A DNA stretch of 64,000 nucleotides from Symsagittifera roscoffensis. Its lineage: Eukaryota; Xenacoelomorpha; Acoela; Convolutidae. Positions within the stretch are counted from its first letter, which is position 1. Each line of letters starts with the position of its first letter. The stretch lies in assembly GCF_963678635.1 (NCBI RefSeq), contig NC_087069.1:17394660-17458659 (forward strand), in the 5' to 3' direction. Positions 20,692 to 32,019 of the stretch are shown here, piece after piece. Position numbers and translations under genes: made by a program. The notes under the pieces were generated by a model, which made no database searches, was not told the DNA's origin, and saw only the letters and a list, made by a program, of their open reading frames with translations.

Positions 20692-21512
20692 ATGGATTTT
20701 GAGTACTCTACAAAACTTTAAACTCATTTCGTTCCGGGGAACGTTTTATCAGTTTTCGAATCAATTTACAGTTTGTAAGAGTGCGTTTGTGTTCATGATT
20801 TTATATTCTAAACTTGTTCTAATTTATGTTCACAAACTTACTAATTAAATTTTCCAATAAAAAACCCTGAGTATATACAATTATGTTCATTTAAAAAGAA
20901 ATTGAGAAAATGACGTGATTAGGAATGAATTAAAAATAAAAACTTAATGATCGAACCAAACTGAAAAATCAAAAAAGCCGTTTTCAATCAAATGTTTAAA
21001 ATCTAAAAGGGTATATCCAAAAAATTAGCTAAACAATGGTTCAAGATTTGTTTGTGGATTCCATAGACAATGGTTAAGAATTTGTTCGTAATTTTCGCAT
21101 TTGTTGTTCTAGTTAGCCATTGTTCGAGCTGGTTAGTGCTGGATATCTCACTTACAATCTGCGAAATCCGCGAACAGTTTGTGGAAGCAATAAAAACAAA
21201 CTGTCGCGCTCTAATACAAACAAATTAGTAAATAATACGTGAGATCATAAAAAATCATTGTCGCCTGAAAATGGTACAAGGCGATTGATCGACGCTTCAA
21301 ATTGATCGACTAAGAAAATGAGAAAACAACATGATTAAGAATGAATTACGAATGTCTTAATCTAAAGCAACATTAAAAAGTGATTGAACTACCAATGGTC
21401 GATATGAAACATACTTAGCACGTATCTAATTAGTGCTAAATTAGCTAAAACTAAGTCTACAAACTCTTCAAATAGTAAAATAAAGAAATTAGGAAATAGA
21501 CATTCAATGAGT
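20692..21512. other. 3' flank between SET gene and integrase-like tail, module A
   Basis: Contains an AATAAA-type polyadenylation signal (CCAATAAAAAACCC near 20852), degenerate GGAATCCGC words near 21170, and a 23-bp piece at 21281 (GGCGATTGATCGACGCTTCAAAT) that is identical to a stretch of the SET exon at 20449. No gene. Confidence 0.5.
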
Positions 21513-21757
21513 TCAATGAGCTTTTAATATTTCGGCGTCAAATTCTTCTAAAGCTTGTTGTACGTCCTGATCTATCGTTGAAGATATTTCGCTCCCGGTA
21601 TCTTGCTCTGCGACTATGATGGGTGATTTTCCGGTGCGAGACTTCCGCGATGTCTGAACGTAGCACGATTTCGCGAGGGGAATGAAGAAATCAGAAGGTG
21701 ACCAGCACAAGAAAGCAGGCTGTCTGATTGTAGATCTGGGCTGGGTGGCAACAGGAT
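21513..21757 (-). pseudogene. 3' end of the integrase-like gene, module A (truncated)
   Basis: Encodes the C-terminal about 65 residues (SPIIVAEQDTGSEISSTI, then EEFDAEILKAH and stop). The upstream part is missing: sequence passes at about 21757 directly into the start of module B. The same truncation point occurs between modules C and D, so it predates the block duplication. Confidence 0.7.
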
Positions 21758-21761
21758 GTTT

Positions 21762-22022
21762 TTCGTAGCTATTTCCTTATGATACTAAAACAAAAAGTCA
21801 TTACGAGGCCAAACTGTGCATTCTATACATTGTAAGCGGAATCCGCAACAGGCCAAAATCAGATCTGTTGCGTAATCCGCAACATTGCTACTTTTCTTTG
21901 ATCTTCTAAGCTGTTTTGAGTTCCACAAACAATTACCTATATCATTATACCGCCCAAAATCGCTACAAAATTAGGCGAATTTGCGGAATCCGCAACAGTG
22001 TTTCTGGACCGCAACAGTGTTT
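21762..22022. repeat. GGAATCCGCAA minisatellite, module B (shortened)
   Basis: Begins with the module-start sequence CGTAGCTATTTCCTTATGAT, then degenerate GCGGAATCCGCAACAG units. Compared with module D, about 0.3 kb including the tandem GTAAGTGGAATCC core is deleted, joining GTTTCTGGACCGCAACAG directly to the CTTCGTCACC array. Confidence 0.7.
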
Positions 22023-22619
22023 CTAACCAACTTCGTCACCAACTTCGATCTCAATTCCTGTAACCCAATTCCGATCCCGATTCCTGTAACAAAACTTCGA
22101 TCCCGATTCCTCTAACCCAACTTCGATCCCAATTCCTGCCATCAGTCTCAATTCTTGCAAAATGAACAAATTGAATCACCTTATGAAGTAAACTCGCACT
22201 TAAATTATTCCGTTCATTTCAATCAAATAATTCAATTAAATTAATTAAGGTGTTTTCAGATATAATTTTCGGGAATGTTTTTTTTGTTTTTGCAATTAAC
22301 CACTTATTTTAGCTGTTATTGTTCAATCTTTTTTATTCTTTTTATCTAAAACGGATTTACTCAAATTAGTTTTTTCTTAAGAGATAATTTTTTTTCTATG
22401 AGCAAATTACACCAAATAGATAGTTCACTCTTTGTGAGCAACTTTGACGGGCCGGCATATTTTTCAGACCATAACACATACTGCATACATTAAAAAGAAT
22501 ACGGCAATTTACGGTTAATTTAAAGAGATCAAACAACAACAAACTGTCGTAAGAAGACAGTCATGACAACAAACAGTATAAACAGTTCAAGTTGTTCACT
22601 CCAAGTCATAAAAAAGTCC

Positions 22620-24400
22620 TGGGTGGACTAGGCTGTATTTTGTTAAAATACTTCTTGGTAGTTAACCTCGATGGGATATGTACCACGGCATGAATTTATA
22701 TGGCATCGGATTGTGTTCATGAGGAAATCTGTGTGTTCGTCGAACTTGAAAGATTTGATCAGAGTGTCTAGCTTACGTTCGTTTCTTGCTGGCAACAAAT
22801 CTCATTTTCCCCCATAACAGAATCCCAAGATTGATGGCATCTAAAAATTTCTGAGGTTATAATGCCCAAAAAATTAGCAGCGCACTCTCTGGATGATAAA
22901 GCAATGGCCTTTTTGGTAACTCTTGTAGCTGCAACCAAAATGAAAGTTTGCCCCTTTTTTTCCTCATCAAGCCAACGCATCTTTTTATTGCTGAAAATTT
23001 CGCAAAATTTTGGCAAATTGCGTGAGTATTTATTACTCAGATTGCAGCTAAAATTGTTCTAAATTGAAGCGCAAGAGAAAAAAAAATAAATCAAATTTGT
23101 TTTTGAAAAAAAAAAAACGAAATTGAAATAAACAGCCACATAACAGAAAATCTTCTTCAGCAAGCTCCGCCAACACAGAAGGCACTCTCAGGGTGACATC
23201 CGCATTTTCGATGGAAATCATTCCAGCAAATGCTCGTTTCTTTGAATAATTGAATTTCAAATAATCAACACGAAATTTTTCTCCGGCGCTCAAGATAGTC
23301 GATCCTAGCTAAAATCAAAAAATAGAATACGGTGTGTCAATAGAAAACGGTAAAATTACCTAGCTGAAAACACAAAATACAATACGGTTTATAAATAGAA
23401 TACGGTAAATGAAATACCGATGAAAATAAGAATCAGTTGCATCTAGAAATGCAAGTTTAAGGATATCAGATGAAATCGATGATTATACAGAATATAAGGA
23501 TAGTTCGATGTGATTAATTAGTACGCTAGTTACACATTTGATTAGTTACTAGATAATTTCACCTGTTTTACACCGTTGATGCATGGAGCAAACTTCAAGT
23601 GAATGTCACTTTCTGGCAACTCAAAATGATCAAGGCGACTGGAAAAATGGTTCCTGCGGTTTTTCCTCCTTGTTTGATTTTTTTTGGCCTTGGGCTCTGA
23701 GGGTTTTTGTTCGTATCTAGATTTCTCAGCATCCGTGATCATAAGTTTTTCGAAATCGTCTGGTAGTGATTCTCCTGCGACTCGTTTTCTTGACTCGCCT
23801 TATGGTTCGTTTCTCAACTAGGAGTACCTAATGTATAAACTGCCACTGCATGTTAGCCTATTCCCCGCAGTATCCTGAGGTTTGTCGACCAAAGGAAGTG
23901 TGCACTGGGATTGACAATCCCTTTTTTGAAACTCCCAGCATGTTCAAAAAAGAGAATCGAGTCCCTGTGCAGCCGTCTGGGGTTAAACGATATTTTATCT
24001 TTTCTCGAACTCCGCCTTCTGCTGATGACACAAGTATCATTGTGTTCGTGGAATTTTCTTATTTTCCAAGCTGTTGCGTTTTTTTGTTTGTCTTCTGGGA
24101 CACTAAAAATGGCACTTCCTGGTCAATCAGACCATTTAATCTTTACGCACCATTCGCTGATTAATGATAAAATTACAGCACTTTCCCAGATGGACGTGAC
24201 GGCATCAATAACTTGTACATTTTCTTTCACACGAAAAGTTCTAATTAGCATGATGAGAAGGATGAAAGACACTAATATATGACTGAGCTGAGAAGCGATT
24301 GAATGATTGAAATGAAATGAGTCTTGGTTCAAGAATTGACTAAAGACAGTTTTACCTGATAATGACGGCTTTACTGATAAGAACTGCACTGTCTAGTTTC
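22620..24400 (-). pseudogene. Gene X, module B
   Basis: This copy best shows the ancestral structure. A minus-strand exon ending at 23563 contains PDDFEKLMITDAEKSRYEQK, a basic run (KKNQTRRKNRRNH) and LDHFELPESDIHLKFAPCI. It ends at a consensus donor (AAACAG|GTGAAATT). The next exon, 23154-23308, carries AGEKFRVDYLKFNYSKKRAF and IENADVTLRVPSVLAELAEE, but its donor is GTTATG instead of GTATGTGG. Downstream, MRWLDEEKKGQTFILVAAT and the LDTLIKSFKF segment follow. A TAA in the RNEP*GES stretch and a 10-bp deletion near 23914 disable it. Function unknown. Basic composition and pairing with a SET gene would suit a nuclear protein, but that is only inference. Confidence 0.5.
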
Positions 24401-24680
24401 ACTTGTCAGTTCGTTATCAATTAGCCGTCTTATCTTTAGGCAGTAATTATTTCATGGATGCTAGTGTCATCTTGTGTGCTGAAAACAATGGAAAGTGTCG
24501 AAGCTATTCCTTGGTGGACTCTTATCTTGATATCCTGGTGTTTCGATGAAATTGGTGCTGATAAGCGATGGGCAGCTTTGCCGCTAAAATGGAGTCAGTT
24601 CATCCTCATCTTGTGCTCAATATTAATTGCATCTCTCTTTTTTCACCCCAATCGAGTAAAATTTTACGGACTCAAAGTAA

Positions 24681-26949
24681 ATGTCCAACGCCGAAAACTC
24701 ATGTTCAGTGATTTCCAGTTCTCCATCACCATTTGCAGTGCCTTCCAAAATCCCTGTGCCTCCGTCATCACTCGCAGCACCAGTGATGACATCAGTTGCT
24801 CCTCCGACACCGGTAACCCCTTTGCGAGCACCCCCGCGACCTTTCGCCTCGCCAATTCCGCCGACATATGGCCAACCACCTACCCCTCTGCGACATGTCA
24901 ATTCAGGCCCCTCGATGGTACATCAGTGCCAGCCTCAGCAGTATCAGCCATATCCAGCCTAGCTAGATTCCTACATGTCGGCATCACCGTATCCGAATTA
25001 TCCATGGCCATCGGCTTTTCCCCACTATCGAGAAGTTGAAAGACAACCGCATGACCATGAGAAGCGAACCTACACTCCCACGCAACTATGAGCCCATGAT
25101 CCCACGAAATTACAAGACCACATGAACGACGAGCCGACAGAAAGCCACACAAGAGATCATGCAGAGCCAGATAATGTAGGCGAAACTGTAGTTCGAAGAA
25201 ATAACTTCACATTACACAAGCCTGAAGGTTTTGGAAAACCAAATATTGAAACTAAATCATATTCAAGTTTAGCAACCTGGAAAAGCCTCCCGAGCCGAAA
25301 CACGATAGTAAACGAGACCCTCAAAGAAGTCATTTTACAGAATTTGCAGAAGTCGAATGACTGCACCGATAAAAGAAATGGAACCTTGACCCACAAAGAA
25401 CGATTGACCTTGTTCAGGGCCATTGTCCCGTTTGTTCACGTGCACAGTGATGCTCGAGAAAATGATCATCAACAGCACGGTACATGCTGTCGTCCAGGCG
25501 ATTGTCAACATAGAGGAAAAAATTAAGACGATACCGTGGAGCTGAGCATAGAACCAGCAACCTGTAAGTATCTTTTTAAATCTAAAACACTGATTTGATA
25601 AAAAAAACACTGATGAATCGATTTGATGACTCAGTGAATACTGTCAACTTCTCGTGTCTCCCACAGAATTCCAGTCTGGCTAGTACATGATATGAAATTG
25701 TACTATACAGAAGCCAGACCCATTTAAAGAAGAGCAATATGAGCTATGCTGTTCAGCGGGCTTTTTGGGACACAAAAAACATGGCGACGACTCAACTGTT
25801 TTTCGTCAATTTATTTGGAAACGCGGTGTTCCGGATTGATCCACTAGTTGATCAGTTCCAACGCCAGGTAGTTCAATCAATATAAATTTTCTATGTCTTC
25901 CAAAGAGATTTATTTATCAAATATGAAACCGACGTGGAATCACTTGTTATAACTTCGTTTTTTATAGACTAGCATCATAAAACTGGAACAGCCGAAGCGC
26001 TATCTCGCACGTAAATTTGCAAAGCGTATGCCTTTGTGTACCAGCCCTACCTTCTTGACTGAAAAGCTGAAGAGGCAAGCTTCAGAAACTCACCAGAATT
26101 TGGACGGATACAGCTACGAAGAAGTTCTGTTGGCAGTGCGATCCCGAAAAGATTGTCAACGTTAGGTTCGCCAGGTGCAGCGTACACAGATCTTTGTTCA
26201 GCAGATGACGACTTCCCATGAGCTGTCAATTAAAATTGGAAACTTTTACTCAAAGCAGAAGTGGGCAAACCATGACCTGAAGAAGGTGGTCGACCATGTG
26301 GCGAAGCTGCTCAATGATGGATCAAGGAGAAAGTTTCAGCCGCTTGAGAAAACCACAAAGCCTGAAGCATACCGCCAACGACATTGAGAGCGTTCCATAT
26401 GAGGCTCAGGAAGAGTTGCAGAGTCATGCATTGACCCAGAGCTGGGTCGGAATATGTGATGTGATATTTCCCGTCTTTAGAAGAGGTATTTTTTAATTTT
26501 AATAACTCGATTTCTTTTTTGAATCAGTAAATTTTGAATCAGTTCATTTTTCAATCAGTGATTTCTTTTTACTAGGTTTGTTTGCTTTACAATCGTTCAA
26601 GAAAGATGAAGTGTTGGTAGATTACCATGGCGAAGCCAATCAGTACTGTCTTCAACCAGGAGTTCTAAGTGAATACGTATTACAAATTGCTGGTCCTCCT
26701 AGGCGATTGATCGACGCTTCAAATGAGGAGCGCCCGTTACGTAAATGGAACGTTTTCCTGGGTCGTTTAGTGAACCAAGCCACCCATAAGAAAAACGAGG
26801 CCAATATGACGATGGTAGAATTTGTATTTTCCAGCATAGGTGAAAAAATAGTCATCCTAAAAGCCAGGAGAGACATTTCACCTTTCGAGCAACTGCGCTT
26901 TGACTATGGAGACAAAGTTGCTCAAGCGTTGTTTGACGACAGCAGTTAA
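24681..26949 (+). pseudogene. Proline-rich/SET-domain gene, module B (most complete copy)
   Basis: Same architecture as module A with more introns preserved. Exon 1 starts at 24681, with Pro-rich PTPVTPLRAPPRPFASPIPP open to TAG after QQYQPYPA. A 103-bp intron at 25564-25666 has donor CCT|GTAAGTATC and acceptor CTCCCACAG. Then come an exon, intron 25868-25967 (CCAG|GTAGTT to TTTATAG), exon 25968-26485, intron 26486-26575, and SET exon 26576-26949. SET motifs: GLFALQSFKKDEVLVDYHG, GRLVNQATHKKNEAN (Gln replaces the usual His), EKIVILKARRDIS, LRFDYGD. Defects: two shared in-frame TAGs, a one-base deletion near 25302, a TGA in exon 2, and the frame change before the last intron. A competing 193-codon frame at 24458-25039 overlaps exon 1. 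Confidence 0.75.
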
Positions 26950-27779
26950 ATGGATTTTGAGTACTCTACAATACTTTAAACTCGTTTCGTTCCGGGGAAG
27001 GTTTTATCAGTTTTCGAATCAATTTACAATTTATAAGAGTGCGTTTGTGTTCATGATTTTATATTCTAAACTTGCTCTAAGTCATGTTCACAAACTTACT
27101 AATTAAATTTTCTAACAAAAAACCCTGAATATAAACAATTATGATCATTTATTAAGAAAATGAGAAATTAACGTGATTAAGAATGAATTAAAATTAAAAG
27201 TAAATGGTCGAACCAAATTGCAAAAATCAAAGTAGCCGTTTTCAATCAAATGTTTAAAATCTAAAAGAGTATATCCCCGAAATCAGCTAAGTAATGGTTT
27301 AAGAATTGTTTGTGGATTCCATAGACAATGGTTAAGAACTTATTCGTAATTTTCGCATTCGTTGTTCTAGCTAGCCATTCTTCAAGCTGATTAGTGCTGG
27401 ATATCTCACTTACAATCTGTGGAATCCGCGAACAGTTTGTGGAATCAATATAAACAAACTGTCGCGCTCTAATACAAATATATTAGTAAATAATACGTGA
27501 GATCATAAAAAATCCTTGTCGCCCGAAAATGGTACAGGGCGATTGATCGACGCTTCAAATTGATCGACTAAGAAATTGACAAAATAACATGATTAAGAAT
27601 GAATTACGAATGTCTTAATCTAAAGTAACATTAAAAAGTGAATGATCTACCAATGGTCGATATGAAACATACTTAGCACGTATCTAACTTAGTGCTAAAT
27701 TAGTGTTAAATTAGCTAAATGTCTACAAAATCTACAAATCGCAAAATAAAAAAAATTACGAAATAGAGATTTAATGAGT
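26950..27779. other. 3' flank of SET gene, module B
   Basis: As in module A: short AT-rich 3' region, GGAATCCGC words at 27420, and the GGCGATTGATCGACGCTTCAAAT fragment of the SET exon at about 27538. From about 27338 onward it belongs to the 2,175-bp tandem duplication. Confidence 0.5.
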
Positions 27780-29480
27780 TCAATGAGTTAAAATATATTC
27801 GGCGTCAAATTCTTCTAAAGCATGTTGTATGTCCTGATCTATCGTTGACGATATTTCACTCCCGGTATCTTGCTCTGCGACTATAATAGGTGATTTCCCG
27901 GTGCGAGACCTCCGCGAAGTCTGAACGTACCACGAATTCGCGAGGAAATCAGAAGGTGACCAGCGCAAGAAAGCAGGCTGTCTGATTGTAGATCTGGGCT
28001 GGGTGGCAACAGGATCCGTTTCCTCTGGTGCGCTGTCCAGAAATAATGGCTCTAGAGTGGATTCGAAGGATGATGGCCCAGGAAGACTGCTGTCTTGGGA
28101 CGATTTCTGAGGAGAATCCGGAATGACGAGTTTGTGGTCGTTTGTATGAGCGTCGGGTTTCCGCCAGTCAACTTCACACTGGTCGTCTTTTTCTGAGGTT
28201 TGGCTCTGGTTGACTTCTGGGGAGGCGATGATTTCCTCTTTCCGGCTAAAATATGACCATTCTCCAAAATGACCGTGTCGTTCGCAGAATCTACAATCGC
28301 CTCCTTAAATGGATTAAAATACAATTCTCCAATTCATTAAAAAAGGTTACTTCCAGCAGTGGCCAATTTCGCTAGAGTAGGCCGTTTCCGATTTGAGATT
28401 GGGATTGGTGTTGCTCGACTTCCATGGGTAATCTTTGCCAGTGAGATGTCCGAATCTGTGGAGAAGGTTGGGTTTGCTCGACTTCCATGGATAATCTTTG
28501 CCAATGTGATGTTCGATTCCGGGTCTGAGGAGAAGTCCATCACCCCGTCTTCACATCCGTCCTCTGCTCCATCGTGTAGCTCCCAACTTTTTGTCCGACG
28601 GTCTGATAAGATTGACTTTCCTTGATCTAAACGATTATCAATATATATCAGAAAGCGTCCAAAGGGCCAGCGAAATGTAAATTAATCTTTTATCGTTTAT
28701 GAAAGTTCCGGTATTTGCTCGTATGCTTCGATCCCAGCTTTTTACCGGCTTTTGAACATTGTTTGCAAGATTTGTTCGGGTGATATATTTCCCTATAAAT
28801 ATGTGGCCACGAGAAAATTTCAGCCAGTAACTTCATGCCAAACTGGCCTGGATGAGACTTGTGTAACATCGAACTGAATGCGCCTCGGACCGCAGCTGGT
28901 ATTAATATTTTGTTGTCCAAGAAAACAAGATCATCTCTGGTGTGCAGGTCCTTCTCATAGTTTTTTATGTAGAATCCATGAATTTCCAGTGGGCGTCCTG
29001 TCTTCAGTGTTGTGATTAGATCCCATAAGATTTTGTCATCCTTGGTCGTTATTTGAAGTAACTTCTTGGAGCGACTATTTTTTGGTATAATTGGGGAAGA
29101 AGGTAAAGATAAGTTAGCTTTGTAGCGTTTCAATAAGTTAAAGTGGTAATTGTTAAGTAGGTCGTCTTTAAATTTCAAAGCAATATTGTGTTCCTCTGGT
29201 ATGGGGACCGATCGTTTAGCAGACCAAACTGGAACGAGGACTAAACGTTCAAAAAATTTCGTTGATGAAGTTCTCGTGGTATTCAATCTTTCTGGTAGCA
29301 AACTATCATTCAGCATTTTGAAAAATACTAGGGCCGAAAACGAAATGATTTTGTAGTTAAAAAGCGACGATGACCAAAGAGTCAGAAAATTTTGATGATG
29401 AACTCCCGTGGTATTCAATCTTTTTGGTAGCAAAGTATCGTTCAGCACTTTAAAATATAGTAGGGCCGGAAACGAAATGG
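27780..29480 (-). pseudogene. Integrase-like gene with H2C2 zinc-binding domain, copy 1 (module B)
   Basis: The minus-strand frame ending 28690 encodes a Ty3/gypsy-type pre-integrase segment: KDDLLNNYHFNLLKRYKANL, then the H2C2 zinc-binding domain (MLHKSHPGQFGMKLLAEI, CKQCSKAGKK). After a stop come a segment with an internally repeated S-D-x-x-L-A-K-I-x-H-G-S-R-A motif (28337-28543), then EAIVDSANDTVILENGHILA (28052-28324) and a Ser/Pro-rich C-terminus ending AEYILTH at 27780. The reverse transcriptase, RNase H and integrase D,D-35-E core are not visible, so it cannot integrate by itself. It is either a decayed LTR-retrotransposon fragment or a derivative gene. An 18-bp deletion near 28120 shifts the frame relative to module D. 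Confidence 0.7.
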
Positions 29481-29954
29481 TTTTCTAGTCAAAAGCAGTA
29501 TTTGTAGTTAAGAATTTATTCGTAATTTTCGCATTCGTTGTTCTAGCTAGCCATTCTTCAAGCTGATTAGTGCTGGATATCTCACTTACAATCTGTGGAA
29601 TCCGCGAACAGTTTGTGGAATCAATATAAACAAACTGTCGCGCTCTAATACAAATATATTAGTAAATAATACGTGAGATCATAAAAAATCCTTGTCGCCC
29701 GAAAATGGTACAGGGCGATTGATCGACGCTTCAAATTGATCGACTAAGAAATTGACAAAATAACATGATTAAGAATGAATTACGAATGTCTTTATCTAAA
29801 GTAACATTAAAAAGTGAATGATCTACCAATGGTCGATATGAAACATACTTAGCACGTATCTAACTTAGTGCTAAATTAGTGTTAAATTAGCTAAATGTCT
29901 ACAAACTCTACAAATCGCAAAATAAAGAAATTACGAAATAGAGATTTAATGAGT

Positions 29955-31660
29955 TCAATGAGTTAAAATATATTCGGCGTCAAATTCTTCAAAAGCATGT
30001 TGTATGTCCTGATCTATCGTTGACGATATTTCACTCCCGGTATCATGCTCTGCGACTATAATAGGTGATTTCCTGGTGCGAGACTTCCGCGATGTCTGAA
30101 CGTACCACGAATTCGCGAGGAAATCAGAAGGTGACCAGCGCAAGAAAGCAGGCTGTCTGATTGTAGATCTGGGCTGGGTGGCAACAGGATCCGTTTCCTC
30201 TGGTGCGCTGTCCAGAAATAATCGCTCTAGAGTGGATTCGAAGGATGATGGCCCAGGAAGACTGCTGTCTTGAGACGATTTCTGAGGAGAATCCGGAATG
30301 ACGAGTTTGTGGTCGTTTGTATGAGCGTCGGGTTTCCGCCAGTCAACTTCACACTGGTCGTCTTTTTCTGAGGTTTGACTCTGGTTGACTTCTGGGGAGG
30401 CGATGATTTCCTCTTTCCGGCTAAAATATGACCATTCTCCAAAATGACCGTGTCGTTCGCAGAATCTACAATCGCCTCCTTAAATGGATTAAAATACAAT
30501 TCTCCAATTCATTAAAAAAGGTTACTTCCAGCAGTGGCCAATTTCGCTAGAGTAGGCCGTTTCCGATTTGAGATTGGGATTGGTGTTGCTCGACTTCCAT
30601 GGGTAATCTTTGCCAGTGAGATGTCCGAATCTGTGGAGAAGGTTGGGTTTGCTCGACTTCCATGGATAATCTTTGCCAATGGGATGTCCGATTCCGGGTC
30701 TGAGGAGAAGTCCATCACCCCCTCTTCACATCCGTCCTCTGCTCCATCGTGTAGCTCCCAACTTTTTGCCCGACGGTCTGATAAGATTGACTTTCCTTGA
30801 TCTAAACGATTATCAATATATATCAGAAAGCGTCCAAAGGGCCAGCGAAATGTAAATTAATCTTTTATCGTTTATGAAAGTTCCGGTATTTGCTCGTATG
30901 CTCCGATCCCAGCTTTTTACCGGCTTTTGAACATTGTTTGCAAGATTTGTTCGGGTGATAAATTTCCCTATAAATATGTGGCCACGTGAAAATTTCAGCC
31001 AGTAACTTCATGCCAAACTGGCCTGGATGAGACTTGTGTAACATCGAACTGAATGCGCCTCGGACCGCAGCTGGTATTAATATTTTGTTGTCCAAGAAAA
31101 CAAGATCATCTCTGGTGTGCAGGTCCTTCTCATAGTTTTTTATGTAGAATCCATGAATTTCCAGTGGGCGTCCTGTCTTCAGTGTTGTGATTAGATCCCA
31201 TAAGATTTTGTCATCCTTGGTCGTTATTTGAAGTAACTTCTTGGAGCGACTATTTTTTGGTATAATTGGGGAAGAAGGTAAAGATAAGTTAGCTTTGTAG
31301 CGTTTCAATAAGTTAAAGTGGTAATTGTTAAGTAGGTCGTCTTTAAATTTCAAAGCAATATTGTGTTCCTCTGGTATGGGGACCGATCGTTTAGCAGACC
31401 AATCTGGAACGAGGACTAAACGTTCAAAAAATTTCGTTGATGAAGTTCTCGTGGTATTCAATCTTTCTGGTAGCAAACTATCATTCAGCATTTTGAAAAA
31501 TACTAGGGCCGAAAACGAAAAGATTTTGTAGTTAAAAAGCGACGATGACTAAAGAGTCAGAAAATTTTGATGATGAAGTTCCCGTGGTATTCAATCTTTT
31601 TGGTAGCAAAGTATCGTTCAGCACTTTAAAATATAGTAGGGCCGGAAACGAAATGGTTTT
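29955..31660 (-). pseudogene. Integrase-like gene, copy 2 (tandem duplicate in module B)
   Basis: Nearly identical to the copy 2,175 bp to the left. The H2C2-containing frame at 30865-31491 is open for 208 codons (FYIKNYEKDLHTRDDLVFLD, then SMLHKSHPGQFGMKLLAEI and CKQC). The S-D-x-x-L-A-K-I repeat lies at 30512-30718 and the C-terminal pieces at 30227-30499 and 29955-30143. It shares the same frame breaks, so it was already defective when duplicated. Upstream (31550-31660) a second LLP-RLNTTG-like start repeat is seen, meaning the 5' part is also internally duplicated. Confidence 0.7.
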
Positions 31661-32019
31661 CTAGTCAAAAGCAGTATTTGTAGTTAAAAAATTTGCAGCA
31701 ATAATTCTAGGAGCTATCGATTCGAGTTTGACCTATCATATCGCTTGAATTACTCGTTCCCGACGGAGAAAGCTATTTAAAATTGAACTTACAGCGACCG
31801 ACGGTCGGTCTAATTTTATTCTATTCAAAACGGTATAAAATTTGCGAAGTCTAGTTTTTTTTCGACCGTGTTAGTTAATAGAAAATTGATCTGTAGAGCT
31901 GGAATCTAACATAAGGTTGAATGTCAACTTCCATAGAGATCAACTGTGCAAGTTGACATTGAACTTCGGCATAGGCTATGTTTTTGGCATTTGATCCCTG
32001 TGAAAAGTTGACGTTAAAC

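Larger units (their letters stand above)
27338..31690. repeat. 2,175-bp direct tandem duplication
   Basis: Features recur with a constant offset of 2,175 bp (stop codons at 27780 and 29955; H2C2 frame ends at 28690 and 30865). The junction near 29510-29520 joins TATTTGTAGTTAAGAA to TTTATTCGTAATTTTCGC; GGTTAAGAA at the other end gives a short microhomology. The two copies differ at only a handful of positions. The right block has a single copy, so the duplication is younger than the block duplication. Confidence 0.9.

Noticed and set aside
25740-25850. Alternative frame of exon 2 in the SET gene with two Cys (ELCCSAGFLGHKKHGDDS)
   Set aside because: It hits a TGA before the intron donor, whereas the other frame reaches CAG|GTAG in phase with the next exon.
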